This document shows positions 48,274 to 59,700 of a stretch of 64,000 nucleotides of DNA, piece after piece (position 1 is the stretch's first letter; each line of letters starts with the position of its first letter). A program made the translations under genes and the position numbers. Source of the stretch: Phaseolus vulgaris (Eukaryota > Streptophyta > Magnoliopsida > Fabales > Fabaceae); the NCBI RefSeq assembly GCF_000499845.2, contig NC_023758.2, forward strand, positions 42,701,524 to 42,765,523. Reading direction: 5' to 3'. The notes under the pieces are model-generated. The model saw only the letters and a program-made list of their open reading frames with translations, was not told the origin of the DNA and ran no database searches.

Positions 48274-49710
48274 ATGCCTCAACTTAATCTCAGAAAGGTA
48301 CTACTGTTCTCTGTTCTGTTATTCCTTTCTCTATCTATTTGCTTCAGTTCTTGTTTCGAACATCAATGTGAGACCACACACTTGTCTAGTACGAGAAGAA
48401 TGTTGGGTGCAGAAAAACAAGAGCTAGAGAAACCTTTCAAAAAGAAAACCACCACCCAATCCGCCAAAAATCAGACCAAGCTCATCAAACCCACTGCTCT
48501 ATCTTCAAAGAACCAAACCAAGACAATCAAATCCGACAACATTTCCTCCAAAAACCAAGCAAAAACCCTCAAATCCAATATCCTTTCCTCCAAAAACCAA
48601 ACCAAAACCACAAAATTACCCAACAACACTTCCACCAAAAACCAAACCAAGCCACTCAAGCTTAGCCCCACCAATTCAACTTCCAAAGCCAAACCTACCA
48701 CCGTCACTGCCGTCAAGAAACTCAACAACTCCACCGCCACAAAGATCAAGAAGCTCAACGTCACCTCAAAATCCCCAACATCAAAATCCAGCACGCTTTC
48801 CACTTCAAAACCATTGGATCTCGCGAAAGCAGGTAACAAAACCACAAAAGCGACCAAATACGACGACAACAAAAACAACAAGCAAGCTAAAACAGCAAAA
48901 GCAGATCAAAGTCACGAGGCAGCAGACAAGAAGCAAAAGACTCCACTGCTACAAACCAAGAAGAAACCTACGAAACAGGCACCAGCGAGTTGGATTCTGG
49001 AGGAGGAAGATGATTTGGTTTCAGAGTTCACAGATCTACCGAACAAGTTCCACCAAACACTCCTCCCCGACCTCGAACGATTCTCAACCACTTCCAAAGC
49101 CTACCTCACCAAAGCCAATAACGAAATGACGAAAGGCTTCAAACCCTACGTCGGAAAAAAATATGCACCCACCGTCGCCACCGTCATTTCATGCTTCTTC
49201 GTATTGATCCCTTTGCTCTTAGTTTCTCTCCTCTGCTCAAGACTCAAAGCCTATTTCTCCCTCCAGAAAATCTTGATCTTCATCCAAGTCTACCTCTCTA
49301 TCTACTTCACCGTTCTCTGCGTCACATCGTTGTTCACCGGTCTTGAACCACTCAAATTTCTATACTCTACTTCGCCGTCCACGTATCTGTGCCTGCAGGT
49401 GCTGCAAACTCTCGCTTACGTCTTCTATCTACTGCTCCTCCTCATGTACCTCGTCCTCGTGTTCTCCACCGACTGTGGGCTGGGCTCCAAGTTCTTGGGC
49501 CTGGCCCAGGTCTTCGTGGGCTTCGCCGTTGGGCTGCATTACTACGTGACGGTGTTCCACAGGGTGGTCTTGCAGCAACCGCCCAAGACGAATTGGAAGA
49601 TCCACGGGATTTATGCCACGTGTTTTCTCCTCATTTGCGTTCTTGCCACAGCTGATAGAAGGAAAAAGACTTACGTGGAAGAGGGCGGAGGAGAAGGCAA
49701 GAAAAATTAA
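48274..49710 (+). CDS. Membrane protein with N-terminal signal and NQTK repeats, function unknown
   Basis: Single exon, 478 residues. The frame opens upstream with TTG only, so the ATG at 48274 (MPQLNLRK) is used. Seen: a signal-peptide-like hydrophobic start (VLLFSVLLFLSLSICFSSC); a Lys/Thr/Ser-rich low-complexity region (about residues 45-250) with about five repeats of SSKNQTKTIKSN type, each carrying an Asn-x-Thr glycosylation sequon; an acidic segment EEEDD; then a C-terminal half with about five hydrophobic segments (VISCFFVLIPLLLVSLLC, ILIFIQVYLSIYFTVLCV, VLQTLAYVFYLLLLLMYLVL, FVGFAVGLHYYVTVF, ATCFLLICVLA). The C-terminal half resembles a plant-specific family of uncharacterised transmembrane proteins. 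The repeat region probably faces the ER lumen or cell wall. I cannot assign a biochemical function. Confidence 0.85.
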   Translation: MPQLNLRKVLLFSVLLFLSLSICFSSCFEHQCETTHLSSTRRMLGAEKQELEKPFKKKTTTQSAKNQTKLIKPTALSSKNQTKTIKSDNISSKNQAKTLKSNILSSKNQTKTTKLPNNTSTKNQTKPLKLSPTNSTSKAKPTTVTAVKKLNNSTATKIKKLNVTSKSPTSKSSTLSTSKPLDLAKAGNKTTKATKYDDNKNNKQAKTAKADQSHEAADKKQKTPLLQTKKKPTKQAPASWILEEEDDLVSEFTDLPNKFHQTLLPDLERFSTTSKAYLTKANNEMTKGFKPYVGKKYAPTVATVISCFFVLIPLLLVSLLCSRLKAYFSLQKILIFIQVYLSIYFTVLCVTSLFTGLEPLKFLYSTSPSTYLCLQVLQTLAYVFYLLLLLMYLVLVFSTDCGLGSKFLGLAQVFVGFAVGLHYYVTVFHRVVLQQPPKTNWKIHGIYATCFLLICVLATADRRKKTYVEEGGGEGKKN

Positions 49711-51780
49711 TGTATTTTTTACTGTTTTTTTTTTCTGATTTCAATTCGATTCAATTTAATAATTAAAGCAATATCCAAAAGCAACCCAGAAAGCTTGTTC
49801 TGTAAATAAGACCACATGACGGCGACAACACTTTCATGCTTCCTATTTTTTATCAAAAACGGAACTGTTTTATTGTCCAAGTACAATTTGCAAACTTTAC
49901 TTATTTTATTTAAATAACTAAATTTACTATACTTTCATCAAATTATAAATATGCCATATAGTTAAGAATTATTAAAATTTCTAATTAGTTTGTGCCCTTC
50001 GACAAGTTTAGGCCAACCAACGTTGATAATAATGGCAGATCGTTGTTATGATTGGCATCTTGAAACATTATTTTCTTCAGTTTTTCTATTAACAGCGCGT
50101 AATTGATTTGTGTACATCTTTTCCATGAACAGGCCAAAAGTTTAACATCTTATTAAGAGTACACTATATAAAGAATAATTTAATTATTTAAGTTTTTAGC
50201 TTAATGTACAGTTTTTATAGTTGGCCACCGACAGTTTATGATGTCACATTGACATGTGCCACGTGGGAGCTAGTAATGCAACCAACTGGAGTTTGTTTGG
50301 AAGTGTCTTGGGCCATTTAGGGCACAACAGCCTCATCAAAGTCATCATTTTCTCATTCATACAAACCCTCCTCCAAGTCGGTGTATGGTGATTAAATTCA
50401 ATAATGATATTTCACCACATACTTAATTTTGGTTGTTTAAAGTTTGCATATCACTAATCATTGTATTAATATCTTAAAAATTTAAGACTAATGATACAAA
50501 TAAATCTTTCGAATCCATTTTCTGAAGTTTTGTCCATGTTGTAAAATGTTATCTGTTTAATTTTTTACTACATTTTTCATTAATACTAAGGATTAAAATT
50601 GATCCCATTTTACAAAATCCAGGATTAAAATTTTTTAAATTAAAATTAAAGCAATCGATGCTTAAAATTCAAATAATGAAAATGTTTTAATTAGAACTTT
50701 GGATACCCAGAAGAACTCGTTTGCGTCTTTTCTATCAAAAGCCTCGTGGTTTGAGAATTCTACCATGATTAAAGTAACATATATTATAAGTTTTACTAAT
50801 TCACTTACGTAAATCAGGCATAACTTAGTCCTGTATATTATAAGTTATAAGATTTGGCTCCAATAAGTTTAATAATACTAAAGAAAAATATGTCTTCTAT
50901 ATTTTGTCCAAAACTCTAACAATACTATCTCCAACATTACCATCAGTATCTTCCTCTTTCTCATATGAAAAGTATGGATCATTAATATTGATATAAAAAT
51001 TGTTTTATCAAACATTTATTATTAAATAAAAAATATAATTGATAGTTAAAAGTATTTTTTTTTCATTTAAAAATATAGTAGTTGAAGCACTATGATTCGA
51101 TTATATTTTAATTCACTTGATTAAGGTCACGATGTAATTACAATCTACTCAACAACAATTGTCCCACTAAAAAAGAAACTCGTGATATTGACTTTAATAC
51201 TAATTGTTAGAATGAAAGTTTAGCACTAGGTCAAAAGTTATACTTAAAAGGAATAATACATTTTTTGTACTTAAAAGTAGAGTAGTATATTTATCACCAT
51301 TCGATTGTGATTTTATCCACCTCTAACAAAAAGTATAAATTATCAATATTAAATGCATTAATAGTTGGATTAGTTGAACTTGATCCATCCATTTAAGTCA
51401 ATATTTTCATCATCTTCTTCATCTTGAACTTTTCAACCTTAACATTACATCCTTTTTCACTTATGCATTCATCAAAAGACTCAAAATCATTAAATGGGAG
51501 AGCCCAACAAAACTAATTATTTTATTTCTAACTTCTAAGTTATAAATCTCACAAACTAAATATTTTGTATTTGTCTCGAGTAAATGATTTTTTTTCATGA
51601 ACTTATAATTAAATATTAAATTTTAATAATTATATAAACAAGGTATAGAAAATTAAAAATGATAGATAATTTGATAAGTTTGAATTAACATTTCGAACAA
51701 ACTTTAATTATGCTCATAAGAAAATCACAAGTCAAGAAAACAAATAATAAACCTCTGAATTTTGAAATTTCATCCCCAAT
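49711..51780. other. Intergenic, no gene recognised
   Basis: 3' flank of the membrane protein gene (AATTAAAG and AATAAG words near 49760-49810), then AT-rich DNA. The stretch at 50215-50345 is less AT-rich (GTGCCACGTGGGAGC) but holds no reading frame. Ends at CCAAT, the possible target duplication of copia copy 2. Confidence 0.45.
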
Positions 51781-52222
51781 TATTAGAGGATACAGATACC
51801 AGAGTTACAGAAGGATCCTAATATTAATTGGGAGTCTTTTCTAATTATTAATTGTTTCTCTTTATAAAAAAGAATAATTAGGTGTCTTTTCTAATTATCA
51901 GTTGCTTCTCTTTATAAAAAAGAATAATTAGGTGTCTTTTCTAATTATCAGTTGCTTCTCTTTATAGAAAAGAATAATTGAGTGTCTTTTCTAATTATCA
52001 GTTATTTCTCTTTATAGAAGGGAATAACCTTTATTTTATCTTTGTGTGCTATGATTCTAGTATTTAATATTGATTATTTCCTTCTTTAGTTAAACACTAG
52101 AATGAGTGCATTACTTGTATATATTCAGACCATTTATTTTGATTTGAATAATAAGAAAGAAGAGATATTCATTCTCATATCCTTTGTCTTTAGTTTACTC
52201 TTTTGTTCATCTATGTTCCCTT
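51781..52222 (+). repeat. 5' LTR of copia copy 2, with four 50-bp tandem units
   Basis: The LTR includes a tandem array with units starting at 51834, 51884, 51934 and 51984, exactly 50 bases apart (GTCTTTTCTAATTATCAGTT followed by CTCTTTATA and AGAATAATT). Copy 1 has two such units in each LTR. The LTR end is uncertain because of a small deletion. Confidence 0.75.
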
Positions 52223-55200
52223 TTTTTCTCTGCTTGCTACATTTATTCATGGGTGAAGTTGATGATCCCTCACAAGATCTTAGTTCACCTTACCATGTTA
52301 GTTCATCAGATAATCCTTCATTTCTTATTATCACTATTATTCTTGAGGGACCAAATTATCATCATTGGTCTCGTTCGTTTCAAATGAGCCTAATTTCAAA
52401 GAACAAAATAGGTTTCATTGATGGAACTATAGATCCCAATCGTACCAATTCATTGTTTCCAACATGGCAGAGGGCCAATATGTTGGTTGTTTCGTGGATT
52501 CTCAAGGTTGTTTCTCAATCCATCGCGCAGAGCATCATTTGTATGGACAATGCCTTTGACATATGGAATGATTTAAAGAAAAGGTTCTCACAAGGAGACA
52601 TGATTCGTATTTCTGATATCCAGGAGATGATTTCTTCTTTTAAACAAGGTGAGTTGACTGTTACAAACTATTTCACTCAGTTAAAAATTCTTTGGGATGA
52701 ACTTTATCTTTTCCGCCCGCTATCCGCTTCTTCATGTGCCTCTAAATGCAATACTCTTGTGAATGTTTCTAAATATAAAACACAAGACCAGATTATCAAA
52801 TTTCTAAGGGGGCTAAATGATAATTATTCGACTGTGAGAACTCAAATTCTATTGATGAACCCTTTGCCATCCTTGAATAAAGTTTGCTCTCTTGTTACAC
52901 AACAAGAGAGGCAAATATTTGGTGATCAATCCAAGACAATGATTGCTACTAGCAAAGGAGGTTATAAAAACAATGCTACAACCTATGACAGAGGTGCTGG
53001 ATACGAAAGAGGAAGCAATGGAAGAGGATATACTTCCAAAATTTGTAGTCATTGTGGAAGAACAGGGCATACCATTGATACATGCTATAAAAAGCATGGC
53101 TTTCTTCCTCATTTCAAGTTCAAAAATCAGAACCATGATCAGAGTCATACTAATGCAGTTTTTCAGAATACAAATTTCAATAATAATGAGCAGAATCATG
53201 AAGGTTCAAAGTCAGAAGTGGAGTCTCAACAAATTGGTTTTACTCCTGAGCAGTATCAAACATTGTTAGCTCTTTTACAACAGACCAAATCCAGTGGCAA
53301 TTCTTCTAATCAAGTCTCTATTATTCCCTCCAATCCCTCCAATCAAACAGGTAATAATTTTATTTCTTCTTTTAGTTCTTGGATTATTGATAGTGGTGCT
53401 ACTAATCACATTTGTTCATCCTTAACTTATTTCACTTCATATCATCAAATTGATCCTATTTATGTCAAATTACCAAATGGAAATCAAGTCATTGTCAATT
53501 ATTCTGGAAGTGTTTTTCTCAATCAAAATCATGTCATGGACAATGTTTTGTACATTCCTTGCTTCAATTTTAATCTTCTTTCCGTAGCAAAATTGATTGA
53601 TAAATTATCTTGTGTTCTTACCTTTGACTCTAATGGTTGTCACATTTAGGACAAAATAACAATGAAGATGATTGGAAACGCTAAGACGCAAGATAGACTT
53701 TATATACTCAGGATCCCATCTTACCAGAAATTTCAAATTAAACCCCTTGAATGTACACACACCATCAATATTGTTAATGTCAGTGCTAGTGATCTAGAAA
53801 CCCTTTGGCATTTTCGATTAGGTCATATTTTAAATAAATGTATTGATGTTATCAAGAATAAATTTCCTTTTGTTAAATATAACAAATCTTTTGTTTGTGA
53901 TGTTTGTCATTTTGCAAAGCAAAAAAGACTTTCTTTTCCTATTAGTACATCTAAATAAAAAAAAAAATTTTGATTTGATTCATGTAGATGTTTGGGGACC
54001 ATACTCAATACCATCAGTTCATGGTCATAAATATTTATTGACCATAGTTGATGACTATTCGAGGTATACATGGATTTTTCTTTTGAAACAAAAATCTGAA
54101 GTTGTTAAGGTTTTGGAAAATTTTGTTATTTTTGTTCAAACACAATTTGAGACAACAATAAAAACAATAAGAAGTGATAATGGAACTGAATTTTTCATGA
54201 CTAATTTTTTTGTCAGTAAAGGAATAATACATCAAACATCATGTGTCAATACTCCACAACAAAATAGTATAGTTGAAAGGAAACATGGTCATTTATTAGA
54301 TGTAGCAAGAGCTCTTATGATACAATCTCATTTACCCAAAATTTATTGGTCATATTCTGTGATACATGCTGCGCATATTATAAACATGTTTCCCACACCT
54401 GTTTTAAATTATTCTTCTCCTCATGAAATGCTTTTCAAAATTGATGCAAATTTTAATGGATTAAAGGTGTTTGGTTCTTTATGTTATGCTAGCACCTTGT
54501 CAACAAATAGAAGAAAATTTGATCCAAGAGCATCAAAATGTGTTTTTATTGGTTTTCAACGGGGGACAAAATGATATATTTTGTTGAATATTTAATCAAG
54601 AGAAATTTTTGTGTCTAGGGATGTTGTCTTTTATGAACATGTTTTTCCATACCAAAGGGTTCAAGATACTAGTAATGAAACTAACAATCCCGATATTAAT
54701 GATCAAATTTTGTTTGCTGAAGATCAATTTGTCTTAAGTCAACCATCACAAGCCATTCTTGCACCTTGTGATAATACACCTTGTGATAATGTTGAAAATA
54801 GCAGTGATAATAATTGTGAGTCACAAATTGAGGTTTCAGAAGGAAATTGTTCCCATATAGACCAAAACCTCAATGAAAATCATGATATAGAACAAAGTTC
54901 TGAATCAGATCCATTTGTCCGAATGAGCACAAGAATAAAAAAATCACCTGAGTATTTAAAGGATTATCATTGTAATCTTAATGTTTCCAGTACATCTTCA
55001 AGCGTTAAATATCCTTCGAATTTTGTTTTGTCTTATAGCAATTTATCACCTTCTTACAAATCTTTTGTTATGTCTCTTTCTTCACATGTTGAGCCAAACA
55101 CTTATTCTGAAGCTGTGAAACATGACTGTTGGAGAAAAACTATACAATGTGAGATATCTGCTTTAGAGTCAAATCAAACTTGGGAGACTACTCTTCTGCC

Positions 55201-56102
55201 TCAGAACAAAGCTGCCATAGGTTGCAAATGGGTATTCAAAATAAAATATAAGGTTGATGGAACAATTGAAAGGTATAAAGCAAAAGGGATATACACAAAC
55301 AGAAGGCATTGACTACCTCGATACTTTCTCTCCAGTAGCAAAGATGACCACCATAAGGTTGCTTCTTTCTTTAGCTTCTATTTATAATTGGGAATTGAAA
55401 CAATTAGACATAAACAATGCCTTTTTACATGGAGATTTGAAAGAAGATGTATACATGGTTGCTCCTCCTGGATTGACTTCTATTCCACCAGGAAAAGTTT
55501 GTAAACTAAAAAAGGCTTTATATGGCCTTAAACAAGCCAGCAGATAATGGTTTGCCAAATTGTCATCCTTTTTGCTTTCTATGGGATATACTCAATCTAC
55601 GAATGATCATTCCTTGTTCATTAATTCTTTTGAAGGATCTTTTACAGCATTATTGGTATATGTGGATGATATAATATTGGCAGAAATGATAAAGAAGAGA
55701 TTGTTCGAATTAAACAAGCCTTGAATTAGACATTCAAGATTAAAGATCTTGGGAATTTAAGATACTTTCTTGGTCTCGAAATAGCAAGAAGTAAGACAGG
55801 AATAATGGTAAATCAAAAGAAATATGCATTGGAATTATTAACCGATGCAGGTCTTTTAGCCTGCAAACCTGCACCCACTCCTATTGATAATCATGAGAAA
55901 TTCTCTTCTACTGGAAGTATTCCTTTCACAGATATTCAAGCCTGCAGAAGATTGATTGGAAGGCTTATGTATCTCACTAATACCCGACCTGACATAACAT
56001 TTTATGTGCAACAACTTTCTCAGTTTCTTGCTAAGCCTACAATTGCTCACTATAATGCAGCAAATAGAATTCTCAGATATATCAAAGGGGCTCCAAGTCT
56101 TG
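51781..56102 (+). mobile_element. Ty1/copia LTR retrotransposon, copy 2, interrupted by a gypsy insertion
   Basis: Same family as the minus-strand element at 33616-37966. Starts at 51781 with TATTAGAGGATAC. The 5' LTR runs to about 52222, where its end and the primer site appear to be deleted. Gag, protease, integrase, reverse transcriptase and part of RNase H follow. Homology to copy 1 stops at 56102 inside CCAAGTCTTG, exactly where a gypsy LTR begins. The rest of this element, including its 3' LTR, should be to the right of the window. Confidence 0.88.
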
Positions 56103-56113
56103 TGTACTGGTAG
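52250..56113 (+). pseudogene. Copia gag-pol of copy 2, broken
   Basis: Gag starts MGEVDDPSQ near 52250 and is full length, including YHHWSRSFQMSL, the gag core and an intact zinc knuckle CSHCGRTGHTIDTC. Protease IIDSGATNHIC follows, then an in-frame TAG at 53647 where copy 1 has a Gln codon (CAG). The integrase finger LWHFRLGH and core (HVDVWGPYS, IRSDNGTEF, NSIVERKH) lie in shifted frames after about 53958. Further breaks occur near 54574, 55300, 55545 and 55680. The last is a small deletion next to the YVDD site (YVDDIILA versus YVDDIILTGND in copy 1). Reading ends at RYIKGAPSL where the gypsy element starts. Not functional, but better preserved in gag than copy 1. Confidence 0.88.
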
Positions 56114-56668
56114 GCACCGGACGAACGCACGTGGCCGACCGGCCTTATACACTAAATGGAAACGAACGCACGTGGCCGACCGGCCTTATACACTAAATGG
56201 AAACGAACGCACGTGGCCGACCGGCCGTATACACAATAAATGTAAGGGCATTTATGTGACAAGCTAAGGTGGTTAAGATACACCTCCGAAGAATAAGGAA
56301 TATGCGTTTAGAGAAGATATGTTCCCCGGGTATTCCGGAGCACGACTGACAAGACATATCCATAACCACCCTGAGCCCAAGGGATAGAAAGCCCATTAGG
56401 CAATCCTATAAATACTGTGCTCAAGCCAGAGAAAGGTACGTTTTCATTCACTTACGAAACTGCGCTTAGAATCTCATACTTACTTGAGCGTCGGAGTGCC
56501 TTCGCAGGTACCCTCCCCCGCCCGACCGAAGTTGATAGCACGAAGGGACGACCGACCAAAGGAGACAGCAAGAAATGACAGTCGACCAGAGGAGAAGAAG
56601 GTCAACACGTCAGCAATTGCACCACGTCAACCGACCGTGCCTGGGCCCCATCTCTCCACTCAGGTACA
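56103..56668 (+). repeat. 5' LTR of the Tat-type gypsy element
   Basis: 566 bases, TGTACTGG to GGTACA. The first 66 bases are identical to the 3' LTR start at 63935. A TATAAATA box at 56407-56414 probably drives transcription. Confidence 0.9.
56121..56236 (+). repeat. Three 41-bp repeats with G-box in the LTR promoter region
   Basis: Units of 41 bases each contain ACGCACGTGGCCGACCGGCC. The CACGTG cores lie at 56128, 56169 and 56210. CACGTG is the plant G-box bound by bZIP and bHLH factors. Placement about 200-280 bases before the TATA box fits an enhancer role. Confidence 0.75.
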
Positions 56669-56669
56669 A

Positions 56670-56689
56670 TTGGCGCCCACCGTGGGGCC
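56670..56689 (+). promoter_or_regulatory. Primer binding site of the gypsy element
   Basis: TTGGCGCCCACCGTGGGGCC immediately follows the LTR end. This wording is common as the minus-strand primer site of plant Tat-type gypsy elements; the tRNA species was not checked. Confidence 0.75.
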
Positions 56690-56718
56690 GAGGCAAATCT
56701 TCAATTTTTGAAGCTATA

Positions 56719-59700
56719 ATGGTTGCGACAAGAAACAACAACGACGCTATGGCAGAACAGATGACTATGATTCAAATCCTCCAAGCTCAGATGGAGGAAC
56801 TGCGACAAAAGGGGATGGAAGACCATCGTCAACATGAAGAAGATAGACGCCTCCAAGAAGAAGATAGACGCCGCCAAGAAGAAGAAATCGCCTTATTAAG
56901 AGAGCAGAATGCACGACTCCAACAACAGGTCGATAATCCCGAACGAGAAGGCCAATCCCATATGGCCGACCGAACCGCCTCTCGCATACCTACACCTGCC
57001 AATACCAATCCTGCTTCCAGAGCTGAAACAGTCGAAAGAAAGTCAAGGAAAAGGGGTCATCCTTTTACAGACGAAATTATCACCACTCCACTTCCTGACA
57101 AATGGAGAGGCCTCGTCATTAAACTCTATGACGGCTCGACCGACCCGGACGAACACTTAAATATCTACAAGACGCAAATGACTTTGTATACCACAGATAA
57201 CAATGTGTGGTGTAAAGTATTTCCCACGTCGCTCCAGGGAGAACCTCTTACCTGGTTCACAGAGCTGCCTCCAAACTCCATTAACGATTTTGACACCCTA
57301 GCCGCAAAATTCTCCACTCAATATGCCACTAGCCGACCGCATCACATGTCCTCCATGTCTCTCCTAGCGGTACAACAAGAAAAAGGTGAATCTCTTAGAA
57401 CCTTTCTAGATAGGTTCAACAAAGCATGCATGAACATCCGAGGGCTCAAACAAGAGGTTGCATTGCACCATTTGGTCTCGGCCATCCGACCGAGCCGTTT
57501 CACTGAAAGTCTCATCAAGAAACCACCTCAAGACATGGAGGACCTTCGAACTCGAGCAACCAAATTCATGCAAATCGAAGAACACATTGATTACCATCAA
57601 CGGTTCAAAGCTGTCGGATTCGGAGCCCTTAAAGACCAAACCCAAAGTAAAGAAAGAGAAGTCGAAACCGAACGAACCGTCCGAACCACTCTGAGGTCCG
57701 ACCGGAATAGGGGAGGCCGAATCCCCAGGTTTAACAGTTACACCCCTTTAACTGTGCCGAGGGGACGAGCCCTAGATGAAGCACTACAAACGGACCTAAT
57801 CCCGACATTGAAGCAGTATCAAACACCACCGAATGCAGATACTGCTAAGCGTTGTCAATACCATCAGAATTTCGGTCACACGACCGAAGGATGTCAAGCT
57901 TTGAAGGATAAAATTGAAGAACTCATCCAAGCTGGCCATTTACGGCAGTTCGTCAAGAGGACAAGGAGTTCAAGATCCCCACCACGGAATACTGACCGTC
58001 CTTCCCGTGGTGTCGACCGGTCGTACCGTAACGATTACAAACGCCACACTGACCGTAGCCAGACTTCGCGAAAACGCAGCGAAAGCCCCGTTCGGCGTAC
58101 ACGCCCCCGTAGCACAAGTCCCGACCGAAACGCCCGACCTCGCCAACGAGTCCGCGAAGTCATCAACATGATTGCTGGACCCGTTAACTTGGGCGAACCG
58201 AACCACGAAACAAATTATATAGCTGGAGGATTTGCCGGTGGCGGGTGCTCAAATTCCGCCCGAAAGAAACATCTTCGTGACATCCAGTCCGCTCATGCTA
58301 CCACGAGGAAGCGTCCACATATACCTCCGATTACTTTCACTGACGAAGACTTTACAGCCATAGATCCAGCCCAGGACGACCCCATGGTCATCACTGTAGA
58401 AATTGACAAGTTCGCAATTGCCAAGACTTTGGTAGATCAGGGTAGCTCGGTCGACATATTGTATTGGGACATTTTCAAGAAAATGCGCATCCCAGAAGCA
58501 CATATTCAGCCCTATAACGAACAAATTGTAGGGTTCTCAGGTGAGCGGGTCGATACTAAGGGGTACATAGACTTGTACACAACCTTTGGTGAGGAAGACG
58601 GCCTCCATAAAACAATAAACGTACGATACCTCCTGGTTAACGCACAAACTTCCTACAACATCCTGCTCGGTCGTCCGTCCATTAACAGATTAAAAGCCAT
58701 TGTGTCCACTCCACACTTAGCCATGAAATTCCCCTCGGCTAACCACGACATTGCAACCATCCATGTCGATCAAAAAACCGCTAGGGAATGCTATGTAGCA
58801 AGTTTGAAAAGTGAGCCAACTCGACGACTCTATACAACCAATACGGACGACCGAGTCCCGCAAAAACGAGGACGTTCCCCCACACGGCGTTCCGGACGAC
58901 ACATGTCCCGTCGTCAAATGATAGCCCTTGTTGACCTCGACCCTCGCATGGACGATCCCCGTATGGAAGCAGGAGAAGACTTGCATCCATTCCCGCTTCG
59001 CGATGATCGCCACACTACGCACATCGGTACTTCGCTGAAACCGGACGACCGAATGGCCATCGGGACGACACTTGTTAAAAATTCCGATCTTTTCGCCTGG
59101 ACGGCCGCTGATATGCCTGGCGTAGACCCACAGGTTATCACTCACCGATTATCACTGTATAGAGAAGCTAAACCAATAGCTCAAAAGAAAAGACATATAG
59201 GCGAGGAACGACGTCAAGCCGCACGTGAGGAAGCCGACAAATTGTTACAGGCTGGATTCATTCGGCAGGCCCATTACACCACATGGCTAGCCAACGTGGT
59301 TATGGTGAAGAAAGCGAACGGAAAATGGCGTATGTGTGTTGACTACACAGACCTCAATAAAGCTTGCCCAAAAGACTCGTATCCTCTGCCTACCATTGAT
59401 CGTCTCGTCGACGGTGCAGCCGGACATCACATCCTCAGCTTCCTTGATGCCTACTCTGGCTATAATCAAATCCAAATGCACCCGGCCGACCGGAAGAAGA
59501 CGGCCTTCATGACTGATTCCGGCAATTTCTACTATGAAGTAATGCCCTTCGGACTCAAAAATGCCGGAGCCACTTATCAAAGACTAATGGACCACGTATT
59601 CCACGACATGATTGGTAGGAATGTTGAAGTCTATGTCGATGACATCGTCGTCAAGTCCGACTCATGCAAACAACATATTGCCGACCTAAAAGAAGTTTTT

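Noticed and set aside
58717..59145. 142-codon minus-strand frame and others opposite to gypsy pol
   Set aside because: Shadows of the long gag-pol frame.
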